From Lagierella sp. (GTDB taxonomy: Bacteria > Bacillota > Clostridia > Tissierellales > Peptoniphilaceae): 25,173 nt of DNA. Under the pieces are notes generated by a model. The model saw only the letters and a list, made by a program, of their open reading frames with translations. It was not told the DNA's origin and did no database searches. The position numbers and the translations under genes were made by a program. Positions 8,349 to 14,779 of the stretch are shown in pieces. Every line of letters begins with the position of its first letter. Position 1 is the stretch's first letter. Location: NCBI RefSeq assembly GCF_029983815.1, contig NZ_JASBYU010000021.1:1-25173 (forward strand), given 5' to 3'.

Positions 8349-9294
8349 TGTACAATACCCCCTTATCTTTTATTGCAGCGTAATGGTCTTCTCCTACTTC
8401 TATAAGGTCATATACCTTACCTTCCGGAGTATAAAAATCGCCTTTTTCTTCTTGATACATTCTTTCTACTTCAACTCTATTTCTTAAAACTTCTTTTCTA
8501 ATATTTGGATTGACTTGAGGTATAGCAGCAATCAACCTCTTTGTATAAATATGAGAAGGATTCTTGTAGATAAGATCCCTTTCCCCTACTTCTACAAATC
8601 TACCCCTATGCATGATATAGATATAGTCACACATATGTTTTACAACTCCCAAGTCGTGGGATATAAAGATATATGCAAGACCAAAGGCCTCTTGGATATT
8701 CTTCATATAGTTAAGAACTTGGGCTTGTACTGAAAGGTCCAGTGCAGAAACCGGTTCATCTGCTATAATAAGCTTTGGTCTTAAAGCAACAGCCCTTGCA
8801 ACCCCGATTCTCTGTCTTTGTCCACCAGAGAACTCATGAGGGTATTTGTAAAGGGCATCGTGGGGCATTCCTACGATGTCTAAAAGCTCTAACACCTTTT
8901 TCTTTCTCTCCTTTGGAGTTAACTTGCTCTCAAAATTGTCCAGTGGTTCAGCAATTATATCTAAAACCCTTCTCTTAGGGTCAAGGGATGATGCTGAGTC
9001 TTGGAATATCATTTGAACGTCTTTGTTAAATCCAATCCTCTTTCTGGTAGATCTCTTGGACACGTCCTGTCCATTGTAGATTATGCTACCAGAAGTTATC
9101 TTCTCAAGTCCGACAATGGTCTTTCCTATGGTGGATTTACCACTACCACTCTCGCCTATTAGTCCATAGGTCTTACCAGGTTCAATCACCATGTTGACAC
9201 CGTCTACGGCTCTAACATAGTCCTGGATTGTATTAAAAAACCCTCCTCTAATAGGGTAATGTATTTTAAGGTCTTTAATTTCTAAAAAGCTCAT
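8326..9294 (-). CDS. oppF: Oligopeptide ABC transporter ATP-binding protein, OppF type
   Basis: This 322-residue ATPase has Walker A GESGSGKST (47-55), Q-loop FQDS (98-101), ABC signature FSGGQRQR (155-162), Walker B LIIADE (175-180), D-loop SALD and H-loop H213. It should form the nucleotide-binding heterodimer with OppD on the cytoplasmic face. The start ATG overlaps the oppD stop in ATGA, so the two are translationally coupled. After about residue 255 it lacks the cysteine motif seen in many OppD/DppF proteins and instead has an acidic, Tyr-rich tail (GDFYTPEGKVYDL), which I recall from other Firmicute OppF-like proteins. Confidence 0.94.
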   Translation of the reverse strand: MSFLEIKDLKIHYPIRGGFFNTIQDYVRAVDGVNMVIEPGKTYGLIGESGSGKSTIGKTIVGLEKITSGSIIYNGQDVSKRSTRKRIGFNKDVQMIFQDSASSLDPKRRVLDIIAEPLDNFESKLTPKERKKKVLELLDIVGMPHDALYKYPHEFSGGQRQRIGVARAVALRPKLIIADEPVSALDLSVQAQVLNYMKNIQEAFGLAYIFISHDLGVVKHMCDYIYIMHRGRFVEVGERDLIYKNPSHIYTKRLIAAIPQVNPNIRKEVLRNRVEVERMYQEEKGDFYTPEGKVYDLIEVGEDHYAAIKDKGVLYNVENSIA

Positions 9295-10292
9295 TGGGTC
9301 ACCTCTTCCTTGAAGTGGAAAGTCTTATAGCAAGTACATCTTACAAAATGACCTTCTGACACTTCATGTAACACAGGATCTTCTTCATGATCATCTGCTG
9401 GAATCCAAGGAATTCTTGGAGCAAATCTACAGCCAGTCTTAGGCATATTCTTAAGTGAAGGAACCATCCCCTGAATTACGTGTAAATCTTCTCCAACTGC
9501 ATCATCCTGTGGTACAGAATTAAGTAGTGACCTTGTATAAGGATGAAGAGGATTGTTGAATAGCTCGTCAACAGGTGCAAGTTCAACGATTTGTCCTGCA
9601 TACATTACGGCAACTCTATCCGCTGTCTGTGCAACAACTCCCAAGTCGTGGGTAATAAGTATAATTCCTGCATCGATTTCCTTTCTCAACTTCGCAATAA
9701 GGTCAAGAATCTGCGCCTGAATGGTAACATCTAGTGCCGTTGTTGGCTCGTCAGCAATTAAAACATTAGGATTGCATGATAAAGCGATTGCTATAATTAC
9801 ACGCTGACGCATACCACCGGACAATTCGTGAGGAAACTGCCTGTAACATCTCTCAGGATTTTCGATTCCAACTTGTCCCAAAAGTTCGATTGCCTTGTTT
9901 TTACGTTCGTCTTTATCCAATTTCGTATGATATATAAGAGCTTCCTCTATTTGTTCTCCAATCCTATGTAGAGGATTCAAAGAAGCAAGAGGGTCTTGGA
10001 ATATCATACCGATTTCTCCACCACGAATCTCAGTAAATTTCTTTTCATCGTAGTTTAGAAGGTTCTCTCCATTGTAAATAACTTCTCCACTTACTTTAGT
10101 GTAAAGCATGTTGTGTAGTCCCATAACAGTAGTTGCTATAGTGGACTTTCCACATCCGGATTCACCTACAATGGCAAGAACTTCATCAGAATAAAGATCT
10201 AAATCCACGCCGTCTACCGCATCGTAATAATCACCATCTATACGGAAGGCAGTGTGAAGGTCTTTGATTTCTAATAACTTTTTCTTCTCCAT
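9291..10292 (-). CDS. oppD: Oligopeptide ABC transporter ATP-binding protein, OppD type
   Basis: This is the first gene of the operon. I start it at the ATG at 10292 (333 residues) because GGAG lies five bases upstream and the protein then opens with the family-typical LLEIKDLHTAF; an in-frame GTG at 10337 has no ribosome binding site. Motifs are Walker A GESGCGKST (43-51), Q-loop Q99, signature LSGGMRQR (157-164), Walker B VLIADE (177-182) and H215. The C-terminal oligopeptide/dipeptide domain usually carries four cysteines (GCRFxPRCP...C...GHxVRC) that in DppD-type proteins bind an iron-sulfur cluster. Here the first (C288) and last (C319) remain, but the RCP cysteine is isoleucine (I294) and no cysteine is present in the following acidic stretch, so the ligand set is incomplete. 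Confidence 0.93.
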   Translation of the reverse strand: MEKKKLLEIKDLHTAFRIDGDYYDAVDGVDLDLYSDEVLAIVGESGCGKSTIATTVMGLHNMLYTKVSGEVIYNGENLLNYDEKKFTEIRGGEIGMIFQDPLASLNPLHRIGEQIEEALIYHTKLDKDERKNKAIELLGQVGIENPERCYRQFPHELSGGMRQRVIIAIALSCNPNVLIADEPTTALDVTIQAQILDLIAKLRKEIDAGIILITHDLGVVAQTADRVAVMYAGQIVELAPVDELFNNPLHPYTRSLLNSVPQDDAVGEDLHVIQGMVPSLKNMPKTGCRFAPRIPWIPADDHEEDPVLHEVSEGHFVRCTCYKTFHFKEEVTQ

Positions 10293-10433
10293 ATTTTCTC
10301 CATTCCTATTGCCTAAAATTTTCAGTGAATTTCTCACTGCACTGTAGTGAAATAGCTTTTAAATAAAAAATCTTTAACGTCATCAAAAACTATTTTCGAT
10401 CCATCAAACATTTTGCTTTTAGCTATTCATTAA

Positions 10434-10462
10434 ACTTTACCACCAAGTTACATAAATGTCAA
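10434..10462 (-). promoter_or_regulatory. Promoter of the opp operon
   Basis: On the minus strand a perfect -35 TTGACA (10457-10462) is 17 bases from TAAAGT (10434-10439, 4 of 6 matches). Transcription would start near 10427, leaving a leader of about 135 bases before oppD. An inverted repeat (CATAAAT at 10451-10457 with ATTTATG at 10475-10481) overlaps the -35 box and could be an operator. Confidence 0.55.
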
Positions 10463-10498
10463 AATTTTTTGTAAATTTATGCAAGAACCTCTATTTTC

Positions 10499-10525
10499 TG
10501 CACTTTACAGAGGTACTGTGGTGCA
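10499..10525. promoter_or_regulatory. Stem-loop or operator upstream of the opp promoter
   Basis: TGCAC (10499-10503) pairs with GTGCA (10521-10525), and inside it ACAG (10507-10510) pairs with CTGT (10516-10519). No T-run follows on either side. It lies about 40 bases upstream of the opp -35 box, where an activator or repressor dyad could sit; no regulator is assigned. Confidence 0.3.
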
Positions 10526-10725
10526 TTTGTGATATGAATAGTTAATTGTTTCAATTTGTTTTTACAATAATACCATAAATGAATTATTAGTGGCAAATAT
10601 TTAATTCGTCTTTATTGCCTTTTATTCTATACCTTACAAGTATTGATAAGATTATGGAAAAAGGTTTTCTGTTATTTCAACATTTAAGTTCTATTTAAGG
10701 CTGTTTAAGCAAATTGTTAAGATTT

Positions 10726-10734
10726 TGTTATAAT
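10726..10734 (+). promoter_or_regulatory. Extended -10 element facing the oligoendopeptidase
   Basis: TGTTATAAT gives a perfect TATAAT (10729-10734) with a TGn extension. The -35 position holds only TTAAGC. It would start RNA near 10741, about 365 bases before the oligoendopeptidase, so either a long leader or a separate short RNA would result. Confidence 0.4.
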
Positions 10735-10748
10735 TTTAGTTAAGTAAC

Positions 10749-10771
10749 CCTAATTTTTCTAAAAAATTAGG
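10749..10771 (+). other. Perfect 10-bp hairpin just after the extended -10
   Basis: CCTAATTTTT (10749-10758) pairs perfectly with AAAAATTAGG (10762-10771) around a 3-base loop. It begins about 8 bases after the predicted start of transcription. No T-run follows on the plus strand, so it looks like a 5'-end stabilising stem or a protein site and not a terminator. Confidence 0.4.
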
Positions 10772-10955
10772 TTCTAATAAATTAAAGGATTTCCTCTTAA
10801 TAAAACATTCTGCTTCTTTATTTGAATTTCACAAATTTTCAAAGGTATTAAATTGAATAAATATCTGCAAACTTTTGGATAGATTCGATTTCCCCTTTGC
10901 CCTGTTCCCATTTACAATATATCAAGAATTTCACTTTATGTCTATGATTAAATCA

Positions 10956-10970
10956 AATTTTCATAAAAAA
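10956..10970 (+). promoter_or_regulatory. Possible CodY box
   Basis: AATTTTCATAAAAAA matches the published CodY consensus AATTTTCWGAAAATT at 12 of 15 positions. CodY commonly controls peptide uptake and peptidases in Firmicutes. In such AT-rich DNA a three-mismatch hit is expected by chance fairly often, and I do not know that this organism has CodY. Confidence 0.2.
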
Positions 10971-10986
10971 AGTAACATTTTTTAGT

Positions 10987-11009
10987 ACATATGAAAAAGG
11001 TTTCAATGT
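10987..11009 (+). promoter_or_regulatory. Dyad upstream of the oligoendopeptidase
   Basis: ACAT-A-TGAAA (10987-10996) pairs with TTTCA-ATGT (11001-11009) around AAGG: nine base pairs with one bulged A. It is about 85 bases before the ribosome binding site and just upstream of a weak TTGATA-N17-TAATTT promoter candidate (11024-11052), where an operator would be plausible. Confidence 0.3.
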
Positions 11010-11105
11010 AGTACACAATTTTTTGATAAAAGCTCTACTGGGATTTTAATTTTACCCTTGAATTTATCACCCTACTACATTAATATAGAATCAGGAGGAG
11101 ATGCT

Positions 11106-12791
11106 ATGAAATTTAATGAAATGAAATATGAAAGACCGGACATAAAAGAAGTTAAAGACAAATTCGAGTCTTTCAAGGAAAGAATTGACAACGCAAAGGA
11201 CGGAAGCGAATTGGTTGAAACTATAAAAGAGTTTTCCGTCTTCCAAAAAGAGTTAGGAACTATGGGTTCTCTTGTAAGCGTTAGACACTCTATTGATACA
11301 AGAGATGAGTTCTATGAAAAAGAAAACGACTTCTTCAATGAAAACAGTCCAATCTTTTCAAACCTTTACTCTGAAGTAGCAAAATCCATTTTAAATTCTA
11401 AATTTAAAGAGGTTGTTGCAAAAGAGATTGGTCAACACTATCTAGACTTACTTGAATGTTCCCTTGTGGTGGAGGAAAAAGCAATTCCATATCTACAAAA
11501 GGAAAACGACTTAATCAGCAAATATGATAAGTTGATTGCAAATTCTGAAATAGAGTTTGAGGGTAAAAAGTACACTTTGACTCAAATGGGACCACTACTT
11601 CAAGATACCAACAGAGAGAGAAGAAAAGCGGCATACAACGCTAGATGGAACTTCTTTAAAGAAAACCAAGAGACCATCGACAATATCTATGACGAAATGG
11701 TTAAGGTGCGTCACGAAATGGCAAAGGCCTTAGGATATAAGGACTATATTGAATTTAGATACAAACAACTTTGCAGAACCGACTATGGCAGAGAAGAAGT
11801 TGCAAATTATAGAGAAAAAATTCTTAAAAATATAACTCCTCTTGTAGTGGAGCTAAATAAAATTCAAGCTCAGGGACTTGGAATTGAGGACTTTAAGTTC
11901 TATGATAAACCAATAGAATTTACTGATGGTACACCAAAACCAATGGGCGACAAGGACTATATCGTAAAAAAGGCAAAGGGTATGTATGAAGACTTGTCCA
12001 AGGAAACAGGCGAGTTCTTTAACTTTATGATAGACAACGACCTAATGGACCTTGTGGCACAACCTGGTAAGATGGGTGGTGGATACTGTACTTCCTTTGA
12101 CATGTACAAAGCTCCATTTATCTTTGCAAACTTCAACGGAACTAAACATGACGTCGAAGTTGTAACCCATGAAGCAGGACACGCTTTCCAAAACTTTATG
12201 TCCCAGGATAAGGAAATTGATGAATACATTTGGCCAACTTATGAATCTTGTGAAATCCATTCAATGTCCATGGAATTTTTAACTTGGCCATGGATGAAGG
12301 ACTTCTTTGAAAATGAAGACAAGTTTAAGTTCTCACATCTAAAGGGAGCCATCTCATTCTTGCCTTACGGTGTAACAATTGACCACTTCCAACATTGGGT
12401 ATATGAAAACCCAGAAGCTACTCCAGAAGAGAGAAGAAAGAAATTCCATGAGATAGAAAAAATTTACCAACCTGATTTGGACTACGAAAATGAATTCTTA
12501 GAAAATGGTGGTTACTGGTTTACACAAGGTCATGTATTTGCTGCCCCATTCTACTATATCGACTATACTTTAGCGCAAGTACTTGCCTTTGAATATTTGA
12601 TAAAATATCTAGAAGACGACAAAAAGACTTTAGATGAGTACATCGAACTATGTAAGGCTGGAGGATCCGAATCATTCTTTAAGCTTATTGAAATAGGAAA
12701 ACTTAAAAACCCTATGACAACAGATGTACTAGATGAAATTAAACCAAAACTAGAAAAGATATTGGAAGATTTAAAGGACAAAATTTCCTAA
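11106..12791 (+). CDS. M3 family oligoendopeptidase (PepF-like)
   Basis: This 561-residue zinc peptidase should cleave oligopeptides in the cytoplasm. The zinc site is HEAGH (355-359: ligands H355, H359, catalytic E356) with E383 in SCEIHSMSME as the third ligand, 28 residues on, as in family M3. Upstream regions are mostly helical, as expected, and there is no signal peptide. The length fits the COG1164/M3B group. The chosen ATG has AGGAGG 7 bases upstream; a TTG 16 codons earlier has no such site. It reads away from the opp operon, so imported peptides could be degraded by its product; this is inferred from the arrangement. The terminator at 12801 closes it as a single gene. Confidence 0.93.
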   Translation: MKFNEMKYERPDIKEVKDKFESFKERIDNAKDGSELVETIKEFSVFQKELGTMGSLVSVRHSIDTRDEFYEKENDFFNENSPIFSNLYSEVAKSILNSKFKEVVAKEIGQHYLDLLECSLVVEEKAIPYLQKENDLISKYDKLIANSEIEFEGKKYTLTQMGPLLQDTNRERRKAAYNARWNFFKENQETIDNIYDEMVKVRHEMAKALGYKDYIEFRYKQLCRTDYGREEVANYREKILKNITPLVVELNKIQAQGLGIEDFKFYDKPIEFTDGTPKPMGDKDYIVKKAKGMYEDLSKETGEFFNFMIDNDLMDLVAQPGKMGGGYCTSFDMYKAPFIFANFNGTKHDVEVVTHEAGHAFQNFMSQDKEIDEYIWPTYESCEIHSMSMEFLTWPWMKDFFENEDKFKFSHLKGAISFLPYGVTIDHFQHWVYENPEATPEERRKKFHEIEKIYQPDLDYENEFLENGGYWFTQGHVFAAPFYYIDYTLAQVLAFEYLIKYLEDDKKTLDEYIELCKAGGSESFFKLIEIGKLKNPMTTDVLDEIKPKLEKILEDLKDKIS

Positions 12792-12800
12792 GATATTAGA

Positions 12801-12830
12801 AAGATCGGATTAAATCCGGTCTTTTTTATT
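12801..12830 (+). terminator. Terminator of the oligoendopeptidase gene
   Basis: AAGATCGGA (12801-12809) pairs with TCCGGTCTT (12815-12823, one T-G) around a 5-base loop and runs into six Ts. It begins ten bases after the stop codon. Confidence 0.85.
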
Positions 12831-12926
12831 TGGATAAAAAAGTTATCAATGTTTTTTGTTAATTTTAAAATTGAAAAATTATTGTAAGATTTGTTTTGAC
12901 CCCATCAACTTCCATGTTTTTGGTAC

Positions 12927-12955
12927 TTCTAAAGGTATCATTTTCATAATATTAT
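12927..12955 (+). promoter_or_regulatory. Candidate pdxS promoter
   Basis: TATTAT (12950-12955, 5 of 6 matches) is 17 bases after a weak TTCTAA (12927-12932). The leader would be about 33 bases and contains only the ribosome binding site GGAGGG. No MocR/PdxR gene is nearby. Confidence 0.3.
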
Positions 12956-12994
12956 ATAGATAAACGAGAAATCTATTGAAAATTGGAGGGTTTT

Positions 12995-13855
12995 ATGTCA
13001 AAAGAAATGTGGAAAGAAGTAAATGATAAATTACTAGGTGGGGTCATAATGGATGTCACCAACGTGGAACAGGCAAAGATTGCAGAGTCTGCAGGTGCAG
13101 TTGCAGTTATGGCACTTGAGCGAATTCCCGCTGACATTAGGGCTGCAGGTGGCGTAAGTAGGATGAGTGACCCAGGAATGATTACAGAAATTATGGATGC
13201 AGTTTCCATTCCTGTTATGGCGAAGGCTAGAATCGGTCACTTTGTGGAAGCTCAAATCCTAGAGGAAATCGGTGTAGACTATATCGACGAATCGGAGGTT
13301 TTGTCCCCTGCTGACAACTTGAACCATATCGATAAAAACCTATTTAAAACTCCCTTCGTATGTGGCTGTAGGAATTTAGGAGAAGCCCTTAGAAGGATTT
13401 CAGAGGGTGCTGCTATGATTAGAACAAAGGGAGAGGCAGGAACCGGAGATGTTGTACAAGCGGTATTTCATATGAGAACCTTACAAAGGGAAATTGCAGA
13501 AGTTGCTGGCCTAAGAAGGGATGAACTGTTCTCAAAGGCTAAGGACTTACAAGTTCCTTATGAACTACTTCTATATGTTCATGAAAATAAAAAACTTCCA
13601 GTTCTTAACTTCTCCGCCGGTGGCGTTGCAACCCCTGCCGACGCTGCATTGATGAGGCAACTTGGTGCAGAGGGTGTCTTTGTAGGAAGTGGAATATTCA
13701 AGTCTGGCGACCCTGAAAAGAGGGCTAAAGCCATTGTAAGAGCCGTTTCTAATTTCGACAATCCAAAGGTTCTTGCAGAAGTTTCCAAAAACCTTGGGGA
13801 TGCTATGGTCGGCTTAAATGAAGATGAAGTTGAAGTTATTATGTCAAATAGATAA
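12995..13855 (+). CDS. pdxS: Pyridoxal 5'-phosphate synthase, synthase subunit PdxS
   Basis: PdxS joins ribose 5-phosphate, glyceraldehyde 3-phosphate and ammonia to make PLP directly. The 286-residue product keeps the catalytic residues: D20 in GGVIMDVTN, the Schiff-base lysine K77 in VMAKARIGH, and K145 in IRTKGEAGTG; the phosphate loops SAGGVATPADAAL and GVFVGSGIFKS are intact. The ATG chosen has GGAGGG four bases upstream; the TTG that lengthens the frame lies at that site. The N-terminus before GGVIMD is slightly short, and the C-terminal tail ending in the usual LPEQRMxxRGW-like segment is absent. The ammonia-supplying glutaminase gene pdxT normally follows; here a terminator follows and no pdxT is in the window. 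PdxS can use free ammonia, or pdxT may be elsewhere. PLP made here could serve the nearby decarboxylase, among many enzymes. Confidence 0.96.
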   Translation: MSKEMWKEVNDKLLGGVIMDVTNVEQAKIAESAGAVAVMALERIPADIRAAGGVSRMSDPGMITEIMDAVSIPVMAKARIGHFVEAQILEEIGVDYIDESEVLSPADNLNHIDKNLFKTPFVCGCRNLGEALRRISEGAAMIRTKGEAGTGDVVQAVFHMRTLQREIAEVAGLRRDELFSKAKDLQVPYELLLYVHENKKLPVLNFSAGGVATPADAALMRQLGAEGVFVGSGIFKSGDPEKRAKAIVRAVSNFDNPKVLAEVSKNLGDAMVGLNEDEVEVIMSNR

Positions 13856-13886
13856 AAGTATATTAAATCTTAAAATTTTAAAAAAC

Positions 13887-13917
13887 GGACAAGGAAAATT
13901 CTCCTTGTCCTATTTTT
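13887..13917 (+). terminator. Bidirectional terminator between pdxS and the XRE module
   Basis: GGACAAGGA (13887-13895) pairs perfectly with TCCTTGTCC (13902-13910) around six bases, with TATTTTTA after it on the plus strand and a T-run from the A-tract 13880-13885 on the minus strand. It serves two convergent genes. Its core recurs almost exactly at 14748-14769. Confidence 0.85.
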
Positions 13918-14335
13918 AAAGGATTTTATTAAAATTATTAGATTTTAAATTTATAAAATTTTCCTTGTTGTCATTAAATAATCTCCCAGTAAATGGAATT
14001 TCATAACCCATCCTTTTTCCCAAGTGTGACAATTCTAAAATCACCTTGTCATTTTTTTCTTTTATGTCAAAGGATTCTATTTCATGCCAAGGCATCATCA
14101 CGAAACTCCCGCTAGTCGTATTGCTTATTTCTTTTTCATGGACACCTTTTTCATCAAAAAATAATATATAAGTCCTATTTGAATCCAATGTGTAGAATAA
14201 ATTACTAATCAATAATTTTGCTAATCCCTTTTTAACATCATTATGCTTTATTGCTATCAGATAATTGGATGTATCGCCAAATATCTCTTCAACTTTTTTA
14301 CTAATTTCCTTTGAATCGTTAAATAAAATTCCCAT
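13916..14335 (-). CDS. Hypothetical protein with PH-like fold, partner of an XRE regulator
   Basis: I do not recognise this 139-residue protein. It has no signal peptide or transmembrane span. The run of short beta-strands from about residue 48 (RTYILFFDEKGVHEKEI, then MMPWHEIESFDI, then KVILELS) resembles small bacterial PH-like domains, which often begin with a strand giving a response value and contain the W-x-x-I turn. The N-terminal 45 residues look helical. It begins 12 bases after the XRE gene, behind GGAGAGG, so the two form an operon. It may be a target or co-factor of the regulator, but nothing in the sequence proves that. Confidence 0.7.
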   Translation of the reverse strand: MGILFNDSKEISKKVEEIFGDTSNYLIAIKHNDVKKGLAKLLISNLFYTLDSNRTYILFFDEKGVHEKEISNTTSGSFVMMPWHEIESFDIKEKNDKVILELSHLGKRMGYEIPFTGRLFNDNKENFINLKSNNFNKIL

Positions 14336-14347
14336 ATTTTTCCTCTC

Positions 14348-14551
14348 CTATTTAAAAATAAATACCTCTTTAATGTCCTTATCCAAGACTTTACAAATTT
14401 TGTAGGCCGTTTCAAGTGTGGGACTAATGGTCTTATTTTCATAAGCCATAATGGACCTTCTCTTTAAACCCACCGCCTTTGCTAACCGATGTTGAGACAG
14501 GCCTTTTTCTTTTCTGAATTCTTCAATTCTATTATCAATTTCTACTTCCAT
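14348..14551 (-). CDS. Small XRE-family helix-turn-helix regulator
   Basis: This 67-residue protein is essentially one Cro/CI-type HTH domain. EEFRKEKGLSQHRLAKAVGL gives helices 1-3 with the usual LSQ-x-x-LA turn, RRSIMAYENK is the recognition helix region, and LETAYKICKVLDKDIKEVF is the closing pair of helices. It has no sensory domain. The ATG follows AGGTGA. Its upstream region carries two identical 18-bp repeats that overlap its own promoter, which fits negative autoregulation. It leads a two-gene operon with the PH-like protein. Confidence 0.9.
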   Translation of the reverse strand: MEVEIDNRIEEFRKEKGLSQHRLAKAVGLKRRSIMAYENKTISPTLETAYKICKVLDKDIKEVFIFK

Positions 14552-14573
14552 AAAATCACCTTTTATGATTATG

Positions 14574-14614
14574 GTTACATTTATAGTACCATTATTGTTA
14601 CATTTATAGTACCA
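14574..14614 (-). repeat. Two exact 18-bp direct repeats, likely XRE operators
   Basis: GTTACATTTATAGTACCA occurs at 14574-14591 and again at 14597-14614, a period of 23 bases, close to two helical turns. Each copy has outer partial symmetry (GGT...ACC). One copy covers the -10 of the XRE promoter and the other lies just after the predicted transcription start, so a bound repressor would block transcription. The operator role is inferred. Confidence 0.7.
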
Positions 14615-14634
14615 CTTTTAAAATGCATTGTCAA
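14606..14634 (-). promoter_or_regulatory. Promoter of the XRE/PH-like operon
   Basis: On the minus strand a perfect TTGACA (14629-14634) is 17 bases from TACTAT (14606-14611). Transcription would start near 14599, giving a leader of about 48 bases. The -10 box lies inside the distal 18-bp repeat. Confidence 0.65.
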
Positions 14635-14646
14635 AGGCTATTTCTA

Positions 14647-14683
14647 CAAAAAACAACCCCCTATCTCTTATAAAGATAGAGGG
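14647..14683 (-). terminator. Second terminator ahead of the XRE promoter
   Basis: On the minus strand CCC-T-CTATCT pairs with AGATAG-GGG (14659-14683, one bulge) and TTGTTTTTTG follows. No gene ends directly before it; it seems to back up the hairpin at 14748 and shield the XRE promoter from read-through. Confidence 0.6.
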
Positions 14684-14732
14684 CACTTAAAAGCCTTCAG
14701 TTTTATAATATCTTAAGCATCAATAAGAAAAA

Positions 14733-14769
14733 TTAAAAATTTGATGAGACAAGGAAAATTCTCCTCGTC
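14733..14769 (-). terminator. Terminator of the beta-helix gene
   Basis: On the minus strand GACGAGGA (14762-14769) pairs with TCCTTGTC (14748-14755, one G-T). T-rich sequence with two five-T runs follows after eight bases. The plus-strand core GACAAGGAAAATTCTCCT is identical to that at 13888-13905. Confidence 0.65.
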
Positions 14770-14779
14770 ACACTTTTAT

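Larger units (their letters stand above)
10293..11105 (+). other. 813-base divergent control region between opp and the oligoendopeptidase
   Basis: No gene with a ribosome binding site and family-like protein is seen on either strand here. The stretch is very AT-rich and holds the opp promoter, several stem-loops and at least one good extended -10 facing the peptidase. It is long for a genome with mostly 50-250-base gaps. The elements are listed separately. Confidence 0.6.

Noticed and set aside
10293..10337. GTG-initiated N-terminal extension of OppD by 15 codons
   Set aside because: No ribosome binding site precedes the GTG, whereas GGAG sits properly before the ATG at 10292, and the extension has no counterpart in OppD proteins as I know them.
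11058..11105. TTG-initiated extension of the oligoendopeptidase by 16 codons
   Set aside because: The AGGAGG site lies inside the extension and serves the ATG at 11106.
12830..12994. Riboswitch or T-box in the pdxS leader
   Set aside because: The leader after the likely promoter is about 33 bases, and no specifier-like or T-box (GGGTGGNACCRCG) sequence is present.
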